This document shows positions 35,100 to 42,397 of a DNA stretch of 64,000 bases, piece by piece (position 1 is the stretch's first letter; every line of letters begins with the position of its first letter). The notes under the pieces were generated by a model, which saw only the letters and a program-made list of their open reading frames with translations, was not told where the DNA came from and made no database searches. Position numbers and translations under genes: made by a program. The DNA lies in contig SBGU01000031.1 of the NCBI GenBank assembly GCA_006226495.1, positions 18,193 to 82,192 on the forward strand, given 5' to 3'. The DNA is from Alphaproteobacteria bacterium. GTDB taxonomy: Bacteria > Pseudomonadota > Alphaproteobacteria > Sphingomonadales > Kordiimonadaceae.

Positions 35100-36296
35100 T
35101 CACGGGCCGGCCTCCTGTTTCCTGTCCTTGGCGCGGGCATGGGCCCGCATGCGGTTATATTCCTGCAGGAAGGGCGAATTGGCATCGAGGGCGGCCAGCA
35201 TGTCGGGCATGGCGTCGAGCGCGCGGCGCACAGGGGCGTTCAGAAACAGGATCAGCCCGTCACCCGTCGGTTCATAGACATAGGCGACTGTCAGTTGCGC
35301 CCAGTCGTAACCGCCATGGCCGACCAGCGTGACATCGCCATATTTCAGCACATTGAAACCAAGGCCATAGCCCTGCGCGTCGGGACAAGGGGTGCCGCCC
35401 GGCTCGTCGCAGCGCACCAGCCGGTCGTCGCCCCGGTCGGCCTGTATGCGGTCGCGCTCGGCCTTCATCGGGGCGCCATAGCCGTCGCCGCGCCAGACGG
35501 CGGCCAGGAATTTGGCATAGTCCGGCACGCTGACCACCATATCGCCGGCGGCGGACCAACTGCCCTCGTCCCGGCACCAGCCTTTTGGCTGGTCGCGGCA
35601 GTACCAGCCGGGGAAATTGCCGTGCGCGTCCACGGGGCGTGCCATATGCGCGACCCGGTCGCGCCGCACATCAACCGCCGCGCTTTTCATGCCAAGGGGA
35701 CCAAACACCATCGCCTGCACCAGCGCCGGGAACGGCTGCCCCAGCCGGGTTTCGGCATAGTGCGCCAGATACTGAAACCCCTCCCCCGAATAACCATAGC
35801 GTTCGCCGGGGTCGTGCTCGAACACCAGCTTGCCGTCGCGCCGGAAAAAGCGCCAGTTGGGGAAACCGCTGGTGTGGGTCAGCACCATGCGCGGCGTAAG
35901 CTTCAGGTGGCGCCGGTCGGCGGCCACATCCGGGTCGACCCAAAAGGGCGCCATCGGTTCGTCGAGCGGCAGGCGGCCCCGGTCCACAAGCCGCAGCACG
36001 GTTTCCGCCGCCACGGTCTTGGTGATCGAGGCCACATTGAAACGGGTATCGGGGCCGGCCGGCACCCCCGGCGCCTCGACACCATAATAGCCGGCCCATA
36101 CAAGCTTGCCGCCCTGAAGCACACCCGCCCCGGCGGTCACAATGCCGTCGCGTGCCACGACCTGGCCCAGCCGGGCATCCACCGCTGCGCCGGGCGCCGG
36201 TACATGGCCGAAGGTCGGGCCGTCCGCCTGTGCGGGGCCGTTCGCAGGCCCGGCGCAGGCCATCAGTATCATCGCTGTCATGATCCGGTTTTTCAT
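35100..36296 (-). CDS. Serine hydrolase, beta-lactamase superfamily, exported
   Basis: 398 aa from ATG 36296 (AGGG 9 nt upstream), with signal MKNRIMTAMILMACAGPANG. The SxxK motif is SITK in TRFNVASITKTVAAETVLRLVDRGRLPLDEPM, the Tyr motif is YSGEG in RYGYSGEGFQYLAHYAE (Asn of YxN replaced by Gly), and the third motif is HGG in VGHGGYDWAQ. A cysteine-bearing insert (WYCRDQPKGWCRD) and another (VRCDEPGGTPCPDAQG) suggest periplasmic disulfides. It is only distantly related to the neighbour at 33936, so this is not a recent duplication. Function unknown beyond hydrolase fold. Confidence 0.8.
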   Translation of the reverse strand: MKNRIMTAMILMACAGPANGPAQADGPTFGHVPAPGAAVDARLGQVVARDGIVTAGAGVLQGGKLVWAGYYGVEAPGVPAGPDTRFNVASITKTVAAETVLRLVDRGRLPLDEPMAPFWVDPDVAADRRHLKLTPRMVLTHTSGFPNWRFFRRDGKLVFEHDPGERYGYSGEGFQYLAHYAETRLGQPFPALVQAMVFGPLGMKSAAVDVRRDRVAHMARPVDAHGNFPGWYCRDQPKGWCRDEGSWSAAGDMVVSVPDYAKFLAAVWRGDGYGAPMKAERDRIQADRGDDRLVRCDEPGGTPCPDAQGYGLGFNVLKYGDVTLVGHGGYDWAQLTVAYVYEPTGDGLILFLNAPVRRALDAMPDMLAALDANSPFLQEYNRMRAHARAKDRKQEAGP

Positions 36297-36559
36297 GTCT
36301 GTCATCCCTGTGCTGGCCTCCCTGTACAGGCCTTCCTTCACTCGAACGCCAAAGCGCTAGCAATCTCAGGGACCGGACGGAGAAAAAACCCGTGAACCGA
36401 CACGGGCGGAACCTGAACCGACAGGAGAAACCGGTGAAATGACAGCGCCACCGGTCCCTTGCCGGAACCGGCGCGTCAGCCCCGTTTGGCAGGCCGCCGA
36501 CCGGTGTAACCCATGGTAGCGCAAACAGGGAATATACAGCCCCCGGGCGACCTGTCGCC

Positions 36560-36588
36560 TTGCCAAAAGTTGCACCTTGTTATATAAT
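36560..36588 (+). promoter_or_regulatory. Sigma-70-type promoter of the ubiquitin-like gene
   Basis: TTGCCA (36560-36565) and a perfect TATAAT (36583-36588) are separated by exactly 17 bp, 32 bp upstream of ATG 36621. It is the best-matching promoter noticed in the window, in an otherwise GC-rich region. Confidence 0.7.
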
Positions 36589-36601
36589 CACAATCATTAT
36601 C
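36583..36601. promoter_or_regulatory. Fur-like box overlapping the -10
   Basis: The 19-mer at 36583-36601 (TATAATCACAATCATTATC) matches the classical Fur box GATAATGATAATCATTATC at 16 of 19 positions. Its overlap with the -10 is where Fur-Fe2+ would block transcription when iron is plentiful. Confidence 0.55.
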
Positions 36602-36620
36602 AAACGAGCAGGAGGATAGA

Positions 36621-36947
36621 ATGCGCATGTCCCTGATGAGCAAAGCCGCTGTTGTTACCCTTGCCGGCCTGATGGCCGCCGTGCCCGCCTTCGCGGAAAC
36701 CATCAAGGTTCGCGTCGGTGAAGACAGGATTGTCGAAATCAAGGACCTGCGCCTGCAGGCGCCCGTCGGTGCCAGCGTTTGCAGCCTCAAGGTAAAGGTT
36801 GCCAAGGCGCTGGACATGGACATGAAGGATTTCGACCTTGTCGACAATGGCGTGAAGCTGGACCGCGCGCGCAGCCTTGAGGACCATGGCATCCGCAATC
36901 TGTCGACCCTGGACATCCGGGCCGCCGAAAATTCCAAACAGTGCTAG
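36621..36947 (+). CDS. Small secreted protein with ubiquitin-like (beta-grasp) domain
   Basis: 108 aa with an AGGAGG ribosome site. Residues 1-25 form a Sec signal peptide with AFA cleavage. The mature 83 residues follow the ubiquitin pattern: TIKVRVGEDRIVEIKD (first hairpin), SLKVKVAKALDMDMKDFDLVDNG (helix then beta-3), VKLDRARSLEDHGIRNLSTLDIR. The last segment parallels ubiquitin's [22 protein letters not shown], with Gly77, Leu80, Leu86, Ile91, Ser95-Thr96-Leu97 in register. Two cysteines (54 and the C-terminal 108) could form a disulfide. There is no C-terminal Gly-Gly and no E1-like gene, so conjugation is not implied. It appears monocistronic and possibly iron-regulated. The fold is inferred by motif reading only. 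Confidence 0.72.
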   Translation: MRMSLMSKAAVVTLAGLMAAVPAFAETIKVRVGEDRIVEIKDLRLQAPVGASVCSLKVKVAKALDMDMKDFDLVDNGVKLDRARSLEDHGIRNLSTLDIRAAENSKQC

Positions 36948-36967
36948 GCCACTAGGCCGGCAATACG

Positions 36968-36993
36968 GGCAGGCCGCCAAAACGGCCTGTCCC
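36968..36993. terminator. Hairpin between convergent genes
   Basis: GGGCAGGCCG (36968-36977) pairs imperfectly with CGGCCTGTCCC (36983-36993). There is no clear T run, so it may be a weak bidirectional terminator between the ubiquitin-like gene and the LytTR gene. Confidence 0.4.
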
Positions 36994-36994
36994 T

Positions 36995-37897
36995 TCAGAC
37001 AGTCTGTTCCTTCAACAGCCGCGCCCCGGCGCGGCTGGTTGTCAGACACTCCCCACCTTCAAGCCTGAGCAACAATTTGCCGCCGCCCGCCGGTTCGGCC
37101 GTCAATATCGCGCCCAGCCGCACGATATGGGACCGGTGTACGCGCACAAAACGGTCAGCCGGCAGGATTTCCGCGAAGCGCGCCAGGGACGTTGTCGACA
37201 GGATGCGCCGGTTCTTCATCACCACCTCGGCATAACCGTCCGCGCCCTTGATGCAGCAGATATCGCCGAGCGCGACCGGCACCACGTCCTTTTCCGCCCG
37301 CACGAGCAGCGAACCGTCGCCCGCGTCCGGCCCCGTGCGCCTTTCCGCCCGTGGTGCGCTTGCCGCGTCGCGGGCCCTGACCGCCTTTTCAAGGACGTCG
37401 ATACGCTCCAAGGCCACCCGCCAATAGACAAACAGCGCCAGCGCGGCATAAAGGGTGACCGCCTCCATCAGGTGCCAGGCAAAGGCCACCAGCCCGAACG
37501 GCGCCACCGCCAGCCCGTCGCGGGTCCAGGCCGGCCCGATGCTGTAGCCCACAAGAATGCAGAAATACCAGAGCAGGCCGAACGCCGCCGAAAGCGGCGG
37601 ATGCAACAGCAGCACAAGACGCCCGCTGCGCGGCAACAGCCAGCGCCTGAGCAAATGGTAAAACACAAAACCCGCGACCGCCGCGCCCGCCGTGTTCACC
37701 CCGGCATAACGCAGGGACTGCAGAAGCGGTATGTCGAGGGTGCTGGCAAACGCCAGCATGTAACCGGCAAAAAGCAGCCCCAGCGCCACAAGCGCCGCCC
37801 GCGCCGCGCCCGATGCCGGCACAAGGCGGTGCAGGCCATGCGGGGCCGTCTTCGGAGGCGCGGTCTCGCCAGATGCGGCCTCAGCGCCCCCGGTCAT
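36995..37897 (-). CDS. Membrane-anchored LytTR-domain transcriptional regulator
   Basis: 300 aa. Residues about 28-175 contain four or five membrane helices (AARAALVALGLLFAGYMLAF, AAVAGFVFYHLL, LLLHPPLSAAFGLLWYFCILVGY, VTLYAALALFVYW). Residues about 205-298 are a LytTR DNA-binding domain: VPVALGDICCIKGADGYAEVVMKNRRILSTTSLARFAEILPADRFVRVHRSHIVRL, where FVRVHRSHIV is the family core. There is no receiver domain, so it probably senses through the membrane part. It overlaps the upstream periplasmic protein gene by 4 bp (ATGA), making that protein a candidate signal partner. Confidence 0.82.
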   Translation of the reverse strand: MTGGAEAASGETAPPKTAPHGLHRLVPASGAARAALVALGLLFAGYMLAFASTLDIPLLQSLRYAGVNTAGAAVAGFVFYHLLRRWLLPRSGRLVLLLHPPLSAAFGLLWYFCILVGYSIGPAWTRDGLAVAPFGLVAFAWHLMEAVTLYAALALFVYWRVALERIDVLEKAVRARDAASAPRAERRTGPDAGDGSLLVRAEKDVVPVALGDICCIKGADGYAEVVMKNRRILSTTSLARFAEILPADRFVRVHRSHIVRLGAILTAEPAGGGKLLLRLEGGECLTTSRAGARLLKEQTV

Positions 37898-38373
37898 CGG
37901 GCACCGCGGTCGAGCGCGTCCTTCAGGGCTTCGAGCGCCGGGATCAGCTTGCGGATCAGGTCCGCCTCTTTTGCGCGCGCATCGGCATCCTTGTCGCCCG
38001 TCTGGATGGCGGCCTGATTCTGGCCCAGCATGTCCCGAAGCTGCGGGATGGCATTGGACGATATCATGCCGCCGAGCGCCGCCAGCCGGCCTGTGGTCAT
38101 GGCATCGGCGCCATTTGCCAGCCTGTCGGCCCGCCTTACGATTTCGGGCAATATGCCCTTCAGCACCGTTTCAGGAAAATTGCGGCCGTCGCGCCGGTCG
38201 ATCGATTGGGTCAACTGGTCGGCCAGCAGGCTGACATCGCGCACCGCAATGGTCAGGCCCGGGCTGGCGTCCGCCACCAGGCGCGGCGCTTCGCCTGCGT
38301 GCGCCATGGCACCCATGGCTGGCATCACCAGCGCTGCCGCCAGCATTGCTCCCAGAACCTGGCTGTGCTTCAT
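37894..38373 (-). CDS. Hypothetical periplasmic helical protein paired with LytTR regulator
   Basis: 159 aa with signal peptide MKHSQVLGAMLAAALVMPAMGAMAHA. The mature part is almost entirely helical and polar (ADQLTQSIDRRDGRNFPETVLKGILPEIVRRADRLA, DADARAKEADLIRKLIPALEALKDALD). No family recognised. It starts from a strong GAGGAGG site and its stop overlaps the LytTR start, indicating coupled synthesis. It may modulate the membrane LytTR protein from the periplasm, which is inference from context. Confidence 0.6.
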   Translation of the reverse strand: MKHSQVLGAMLAAALVMPAMGAMAHAGEAPRLVADASPGLTIAVRDVSLLADQLTQSIDRRDGRNFPETVLKGILPEIVRRADRLANGADAMTTGRLAALGGMISSNAIPQLRDMLGQNQAAIQTGDKDADARAKEADLIRKLIPALEALKDALDRGAR

Positions 38374-38627
38374 GCCGCCGCCTCCTCTTGAACCTGATCT
38401 TCTGCCGGCAGCCTAGCCGCCCCATGGGCCACCCGCAAGATCGCGATGGCCGGAGGATGCAATGCCCCGGCGCGACCCCCGCGCGAACACGCGCCCCTGC
38501 CGTGCAGCCATTCCCGCTTTACACGCATTGACAAGTCCCGCAAGCCTCAGCACTATCCTCCCGCACCTGCGCGCTAAATCATTCTGGCGGCAGGCATTTA
38601 TTGATTTGTGATTTTGGCGGCCGCTTT

Positions 38628-40319
38628 ATGACCATCATCGGTATCGACCTTGGCACCACCAACAGCGCCTGTGGCGTCTGGCGCGATGGTGCCGTACACC
38701 TGATCCCCAATCGCCACGGCGACAAACTGACCCCGTCGGTCGTCGGCTTTGACGCGGGCGGCGAACTGATCGTGGGCAAAACCGCCCAGAACCGGCTGAT
38801 CACGCACCCGCGCGACACGGTGGCCACCTTCAAGCGCCTGATGGGCACCAAACACCGGATCGAGGTCAGCAAGACCAGCTTCACCGCCACCGAACTGTCT
38901 GCCGCCGTGCTGAGGTCCCTGAAGGAAGATGCCGAAGCCTTTCTGGGGGAGCCGGTGAGCGAAGCCATCATCAGCGTGCCGGCCTATTTCAACGACAACC
39001 AGCGCCATGCCACCAAACAGGCGGGCGAGATTGCCGGTATGAAGGTGCAGCGGCTGATCAACGAACCGACGGCAGCGGCGCTGGCCTATGGCCTGCATGA
39101 CAAACCCGAAGGCGTGTTTGTGGTGCTGGATATGGGCGGCGGCACCTTCGATGTGTCGGTGATCGAATATTTCGACGGCGTGATGGAAGTGCACGCCAGC
39201 GCCGGCGACAATTACCTGGGCGGCGAGGATTTCCTTGAAGCCATGGTCGAACGTTTCCTGGCCGACCGGAAAATCGAGCGCGCGGGCCTGGACAAGGGCG
39301 CGCTGCAGGTGCTGTTCGATGCCATGGAACGCGCCAAACGCGCCATCGGCCGCAGCCCGGCGCCGCGTGTTGCGATCGAACTTGCCGGCACGGCCCATGA
39401 TGTCGAAATCACCGAACCCTGGTTCCGCGACGCGGTCGCCGGATTGCTTTTGCGGGTGCGGGCGCCCATCGAACAGGCGCTTCGGGATGCCCGCATCCCG
39501 CTTGCCGACATTGCCGATGTGCTGCTGGTCGGCGGCGCCACCCGCATGGCGGTGTTCCGCAATGCCGCCGGCAAGCTGTTCGGGCGCATCCCCTCCAGCT
39601 ACCTGGACCCGGACCTGGTGGTCGCGATGGGCGCCACCGTGCAGGCCGGCCTGAAGGCGCGCGACAGTTCGCTGGACGATGTGGTGCTGACCGATGTCTG
39701 CCCCTACACCCTGGGCACCGAAGTGGTCGACCCCGCCGGCAGCGGCAAACCCGGCTTTTTCCTGCCGCTGATTGAACGCAACAGCGTGGTGCCCACCAGC
39801 CGCGTCGAACGCCTGTTCACCGTGGCCGACAAACAGGCGCGCATGCAGGTGAATGTGTTCCAGGGCGAAAACCGCATGGTGGAGCGCAATGTTTTCCTGG
39901 GCGAAATCGATGTCACGGTACCGAAGCGCAAAGCCGGCGAAGAATCCATCGATGTGCGTTTCAGCTACGACATGAATGGCCTTTTGGAGGTTGACGTGAA
40001 GGTCAACAGTTCAGGCGAGACCATCAACAAGGTGATCCAGCAGGCGCCGGGCGCCCTGTCGGACGACGAAATGGCCCGGTCGCGCCAGCGGCTGGCCGCG
40101 CTGAAGTTCCACCCGCGTGAACGCGAGGAAAACCTGCAGCTTCTGAGCCAGGGCGAACGGCTGTACCTGACCCACCTTGGCGACACCCGTGCCGCCATCG
40201 GCGATGCACTGGCCGCCTTCGAGGCCGTGCTGGACCGCCAGCGCGACAGCGAGATCGGGCGCGCGCGCGACGAGTTGAAGGCCTTCCTGGACCGGTTCGA
40301 CGGGGACCTGTTGCCATGA
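38628..40319 (+). CDS. hscC: Hsp70-family chaperone, HscC type
   Basis: 563 aa from ATG 38628. The nucleotide-binding domain shows IIGIDLGTTNSACGVW (phosphate 1), VLDMGGGTFDVSVIEYF (phosphate 2) and DVLLVGGATRMAVFRNAAGKLFG (adenosine). NEPTAAALAYGL and CPYTLGTEVVDPAGSGKPGFFLPLIERNSVVPTSRVERLFT are also typical of HscC. The protein is shorter than DnaK (about 640) with a short C-terminal lid and no EEVD-like tail, as in E. coli HscC. It overlaps the downstream J-domain gene by 4 bp, paralleling E. coli HscC's work with specialised J proteins (DjlB/DjlC). Cytoplasmic. Confidence 0.88.
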   Translation: MTIIGIDLGTTNSACGVWRDGAVHLIPNRHGDKLTPSVVGFDAGGELIVGKTAQNRLITHPRDTVATFKRLMGTKHRIEVSKTSFTATELSAAVLRSLKEDAEAFLGEPVSEAIISVPAYFNDNQRHATKQAGEIAGMKVQRLINEPTAAALAYGLHDKPEGVFVVLDMGGGTFDVSVIEYFDGVMEVHASAGDNYLGGEDFLEAMVERFLADRKIERAGLDKGALQVLFDAMERAKRAIGRSPAPRVAIELAGTAHDVEITEPWFRDAVAGLLLRVRAPIEQALRDARIPLADIADVLLVGGATRMAVFRNAAGKLFGRIPSSYLDPDLVVAMGATVQAGLKARDSSLDDVVLTDVCPYTLGTEVVDPAGSGKPGFFLPLIERNSVVPTSRVERLFTVADKQARMQVNVFQGENRMVERNVFLGEIDVTVPKRKAGEESIDVRFSYDMNGLLEVDVKVNSSGETINKVIQQAPGALSDDEMARSRQRLAALKFHPREREENLQLLSQGERLYLTHLGDTRAAIGDALAAFEAVLDRQRDSEIGRARDELKAFLDRFDGDLLP

Positions 40320-41665
40320 GCTTCCCCTGGGACGTGCTGGGGATCGATGCCACGAACGACCAGCGCGCCATCAAACGCGCCTATGCCGCGCGCCTGAAGG
40401 TCAGCCGCCCCGACGACGGCGACGGCAGCGCGTTCCAGGAGCTGCACGAGGCTTACAAATTTGCGGTCATGCTGGCCCGGCAGGGTGCGGCAGCCCCCGA
40501 TGACGGGCCCGGGCACAGCGGCGCACAGGACGGGGATGCCCCGCCCGCGTCGTCAGACGGCCAAAGCCATGTCGCGGACCAGACAGCCAGCCTGGCCGCT
40601 GTCAATGCCGCCATCACCCAGGATGCCAGACTGGCGGCGATGGCAGGGGACGCTGGTGCCGCGCCCGGCCAGGCCGAACCCATGCGCCTGAATGCCGAGA
40701 CAATGATCGAGGCCTTCGGGCCACCCGACCGGGACGACGGCACGAGGGTATCGTGGGACATCGACCTGACGCTGGCGCCATCAGGCGAACCTGTACCGGT
40801 CACGCCCGAAAACCCGGCCTTCAGGGAACCGCTTGGGCTTCTGGACCAGCTTCTGGCCAGCAGCCAGAACCTGCATATGCTGGCCAACTGGCAGCCGCTT
40901 GAACGCCATATGGCGGCGCTGGGGTTCGATGAACAGAAACAACTGTCCGAGCGCGTGCTCAGGCGTGTGATCGCGCACCAGAAATCCTGCCGGGGCAAAA
41001 ATGGGCGCTATCGCCGGCTGGGTGCGAAGGTGCTGGTGTGGCTTGATGGCCTGATGGGCTGGCGCACCGGCTATTACGACCTTCTGGACCGGTTCCCGCA
41101 AGACGAGCTTGCGTTCCTTCTGGACCTGCCGGACACAAACCCGGTGCAGCATGCCAACCATGGCCTGCGTGGCGGCGGCGCCCTGTTCCAGGTTGCCGAA
41201 CCCAGGCCGGAACACAATAGTGTCATGCAACTGGCGTCCTGGCTCCGGCGCATCGGCGCCTTCCTGATCGACATTGTCCCGCTGGCGTTCCTGTTGCTTC
41301 TGCTGCCCTACATGATCTGGCAGGAACTGCCGCCCCGGCCCATGACCCTGCTTTTTGCCTGTTATGTTGTCGTGACCGGTGTGACCGAAGGTCTGACCGG
41401 CAACGCCTCGTTCGGCAAACGCGCCATGGGCATCAAGGTCATGGACCGCTATCTCGGCAAGATTGGCATGGGCCTGTCGCTGTGGCGCGCCGCAAGCCTG
41501 TTCCTGTGCATGGCAGCGCTTGAGGTTGCCACCTCCCTGTGGCTGGGCTTCGAAAGGCCGAACTACCTGACCCACGTGCTGCCATTCCAGCTTTGTTTCT
41601 GGTTCACGGAAGGACGCCTGCCGCAGGATCTGATATCCCGGACCCTCGTGGTCGAGAAAAACTGA
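40316..41665 (+). CDS. J-domain / RDD-family membrane fusion, HscC partner
   Basis: 449 aa. Residues 1-55 are a J-domain: SFPWDVLGIDATNDQRAIKRAYAARLKVSRPDDGDGSAFQELHEAYKFAV. The usual HPD loop reads RPD (His replaced by Arg), a degenerate loop of the sort seen in HscC-associated J proteins. Residues 60-130 are low-complexity; 150-280 are soluble and unrecognised. Residues about 300-449 form an RDD membrane domain: WLRRIGAFLIDIVPLAFLLLLLPY, GNASFGKRAMGIKVMD, then two more helices. It would recruit HscC to the inner membrane. The start codon overlaps the hscC stop, supporting a dedicated pair. Confidence 0.8.
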   Translation: MSFPWDVLGIDATNDQRAIKRAYAARLKVSRPDDGDGSAFQELHEAYKFAVMLARQGAAAPDDGPGHSGAQDGDAPPASSDGQSHVADQTASLAAVNAAITQDARLAAMAGDAGAAPGQAEPMRLNAETMIEAFGPPDRDDGTRVSWDIDLTLAPSGEPVPVTPENPAFREPLGLLDQLLASSQNLHMLANWQPLERHMAALGFDEQKQLSERVLRRVIAHQKSCRGKNGRYRRLGAKVLVWLDGLMGWRTGYYDLLDRFPQDELAFLLDLPDTNPVQHANHGLRGGGALFQVAEPRPEHNSVMQLASWLRRIGAFLIDIVPLAFLLLLLPYMIWQELPPRPMTLLFACYVVVTGVTEGLTGNASFGKRAMGIKVMDRYLGKIGMGLSLWRAASLFLCMAALEVATSLWLGFERPNYLTHVLPFQLCFWFTEGRLPQDLISRTLVVEKN

Positions 41666-41682
41666 CGCAGTTGGCCGCATTC

Positions 41683-41698
41683 TGTTGCATCTGCAACA
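41683..41698. promoter_or_regulatory. TGTTGCA palindrome 1
   Basis: TGTTGCA-TC-TGCAACA, a 7-2-7 inverted repeat upstream of the gene at 41856. It has a twin 32 bp downstream. The shape resembles MarR-type operators. Confidence 0.6.
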
Positions 41699-41714
41699 GC
41701 AGAATCCCTGCTTT

Positions 41715-41730
41715 TGTTGCAGATGCAACA
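41715..41730. promoter_or_regulatory. TGTTGCA palindrome 2
   Basis: TGTTGCA-GA-TGCAACA, the same 7-2-7 palindrome, spaced three helical turns from palindrome 1, followed by AGTTGACA, a possible -35. A third copy is at 54722. Confidence 0.6.
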
Positions 41731-41855
41731 AGTTGACACGCCGTCAGCGTGTGGTTTTTCAGTGCCGGAAATCGCGCAATGATTGCATCGCTTCACACAC
41801 CCTTCACAGGTCCGTCCACACTGCCTATATGTAGGAAAAGCATGGGGGAAACAGG

Positions 41856-42377
41856 ATGGCCAAACGACTGCCGGAAATATTCGAGGACCTGCGCCAGGCT
41901 TTCATGGGCCGGCGCGGCGGCATGGGCTGGAAAGCGACTGCGGCTGAAGCTTATGGCGCAACCGTCAATGAAATCAAGGATTTGGGCAGCAGCACCCTGA
42001 CCGGCACCGCGGAAAAATTCAATGCCGCCCTCCCGTATATCGAACGCGCGGGATACAGTGTCACCGAAATCGAGGTCGGGCTTGGCCTGTCGCCCAAACT
42101 GACCGCGCACCTGAAGCTTGAGGACCAGATCACAAAGGCGGAGGAAGAGGCCCTTCTCCTTGAAACCAAAGACAAAAAACTGGCCAACACCATCCTGAGC
42201 GCGCTGTTCCATGCCAGCGCCGCCCGCACAAAACTGAAATTCAACAAGTTTCATTTTGCCGCGCTGGAGCTGGAACTCAGCATCCTGCCAACCGCCGTCT
42301 TGCGCTTCCGGCCCAATATCGAGGCGCTGCCCGATGCCGGTACAAAAACCAAGGGCAAGGGCCTGACTGTCCGCTAA
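41856..42377 (+). CDS. Hypothetical protein behind paired palindromes
   Basis: 173 aa, no signal peptide or membrane segment, ribosome site GGGGGAA. The N-terminal half has RLPEIFEDLRQAFMGRRGGMGWKATAAEAYGATVNEIKDLG. The middle is helical and charged (LKLEDQITKAEEEALLLETKDKKLANTILSALFHASAARTKLKF), and the C-terminus is probably beta (FAALELELSILPTAVLRF). No family is recognised. It is monocistronic, separated from the J/RDD gene by 190 bp holding two TGTTGCA palindromes, so it is probably under tight control by a regulator elsewhere. Confidence 0.6.
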   Translation: MAKRLPEIFEDLRQAFMGRRGGMGWKATAAEAYGATVNEIKDLGSSTLTGTAEKFNAALPYIERAGYSVTEIEVGLGLSPKLTAHLKLEDQITKAEEEALLLETKDKKLANTILSALFHASAARTKLKFNKFHFAALELELSILPTAVLRFRPNIEALPDAGTKTKGKGLTVR

Positions 42378-42397
42378 AGTTATTCGGAAACAGTGCC

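Larger units (their letters stand above)
36297..36620. other. 324-bp gap upstream of the ubiquitin-like protein
   Basis: No gene seen. The right end holds the promoter and Fur-like box described separately. The centre has several GAACCGACA / ACCGGT fragments without a clear repeat unit. Confidence 0.5.

Noticed and set aside
36349..36362. AGCGCT-centred sequence CCAAAGCGCTAGCA before a serine hydrolase
   Set aside because: Only the six-base centre matches the LacI-type sites; six-base palindromes are frequent in GC-rich DNA.
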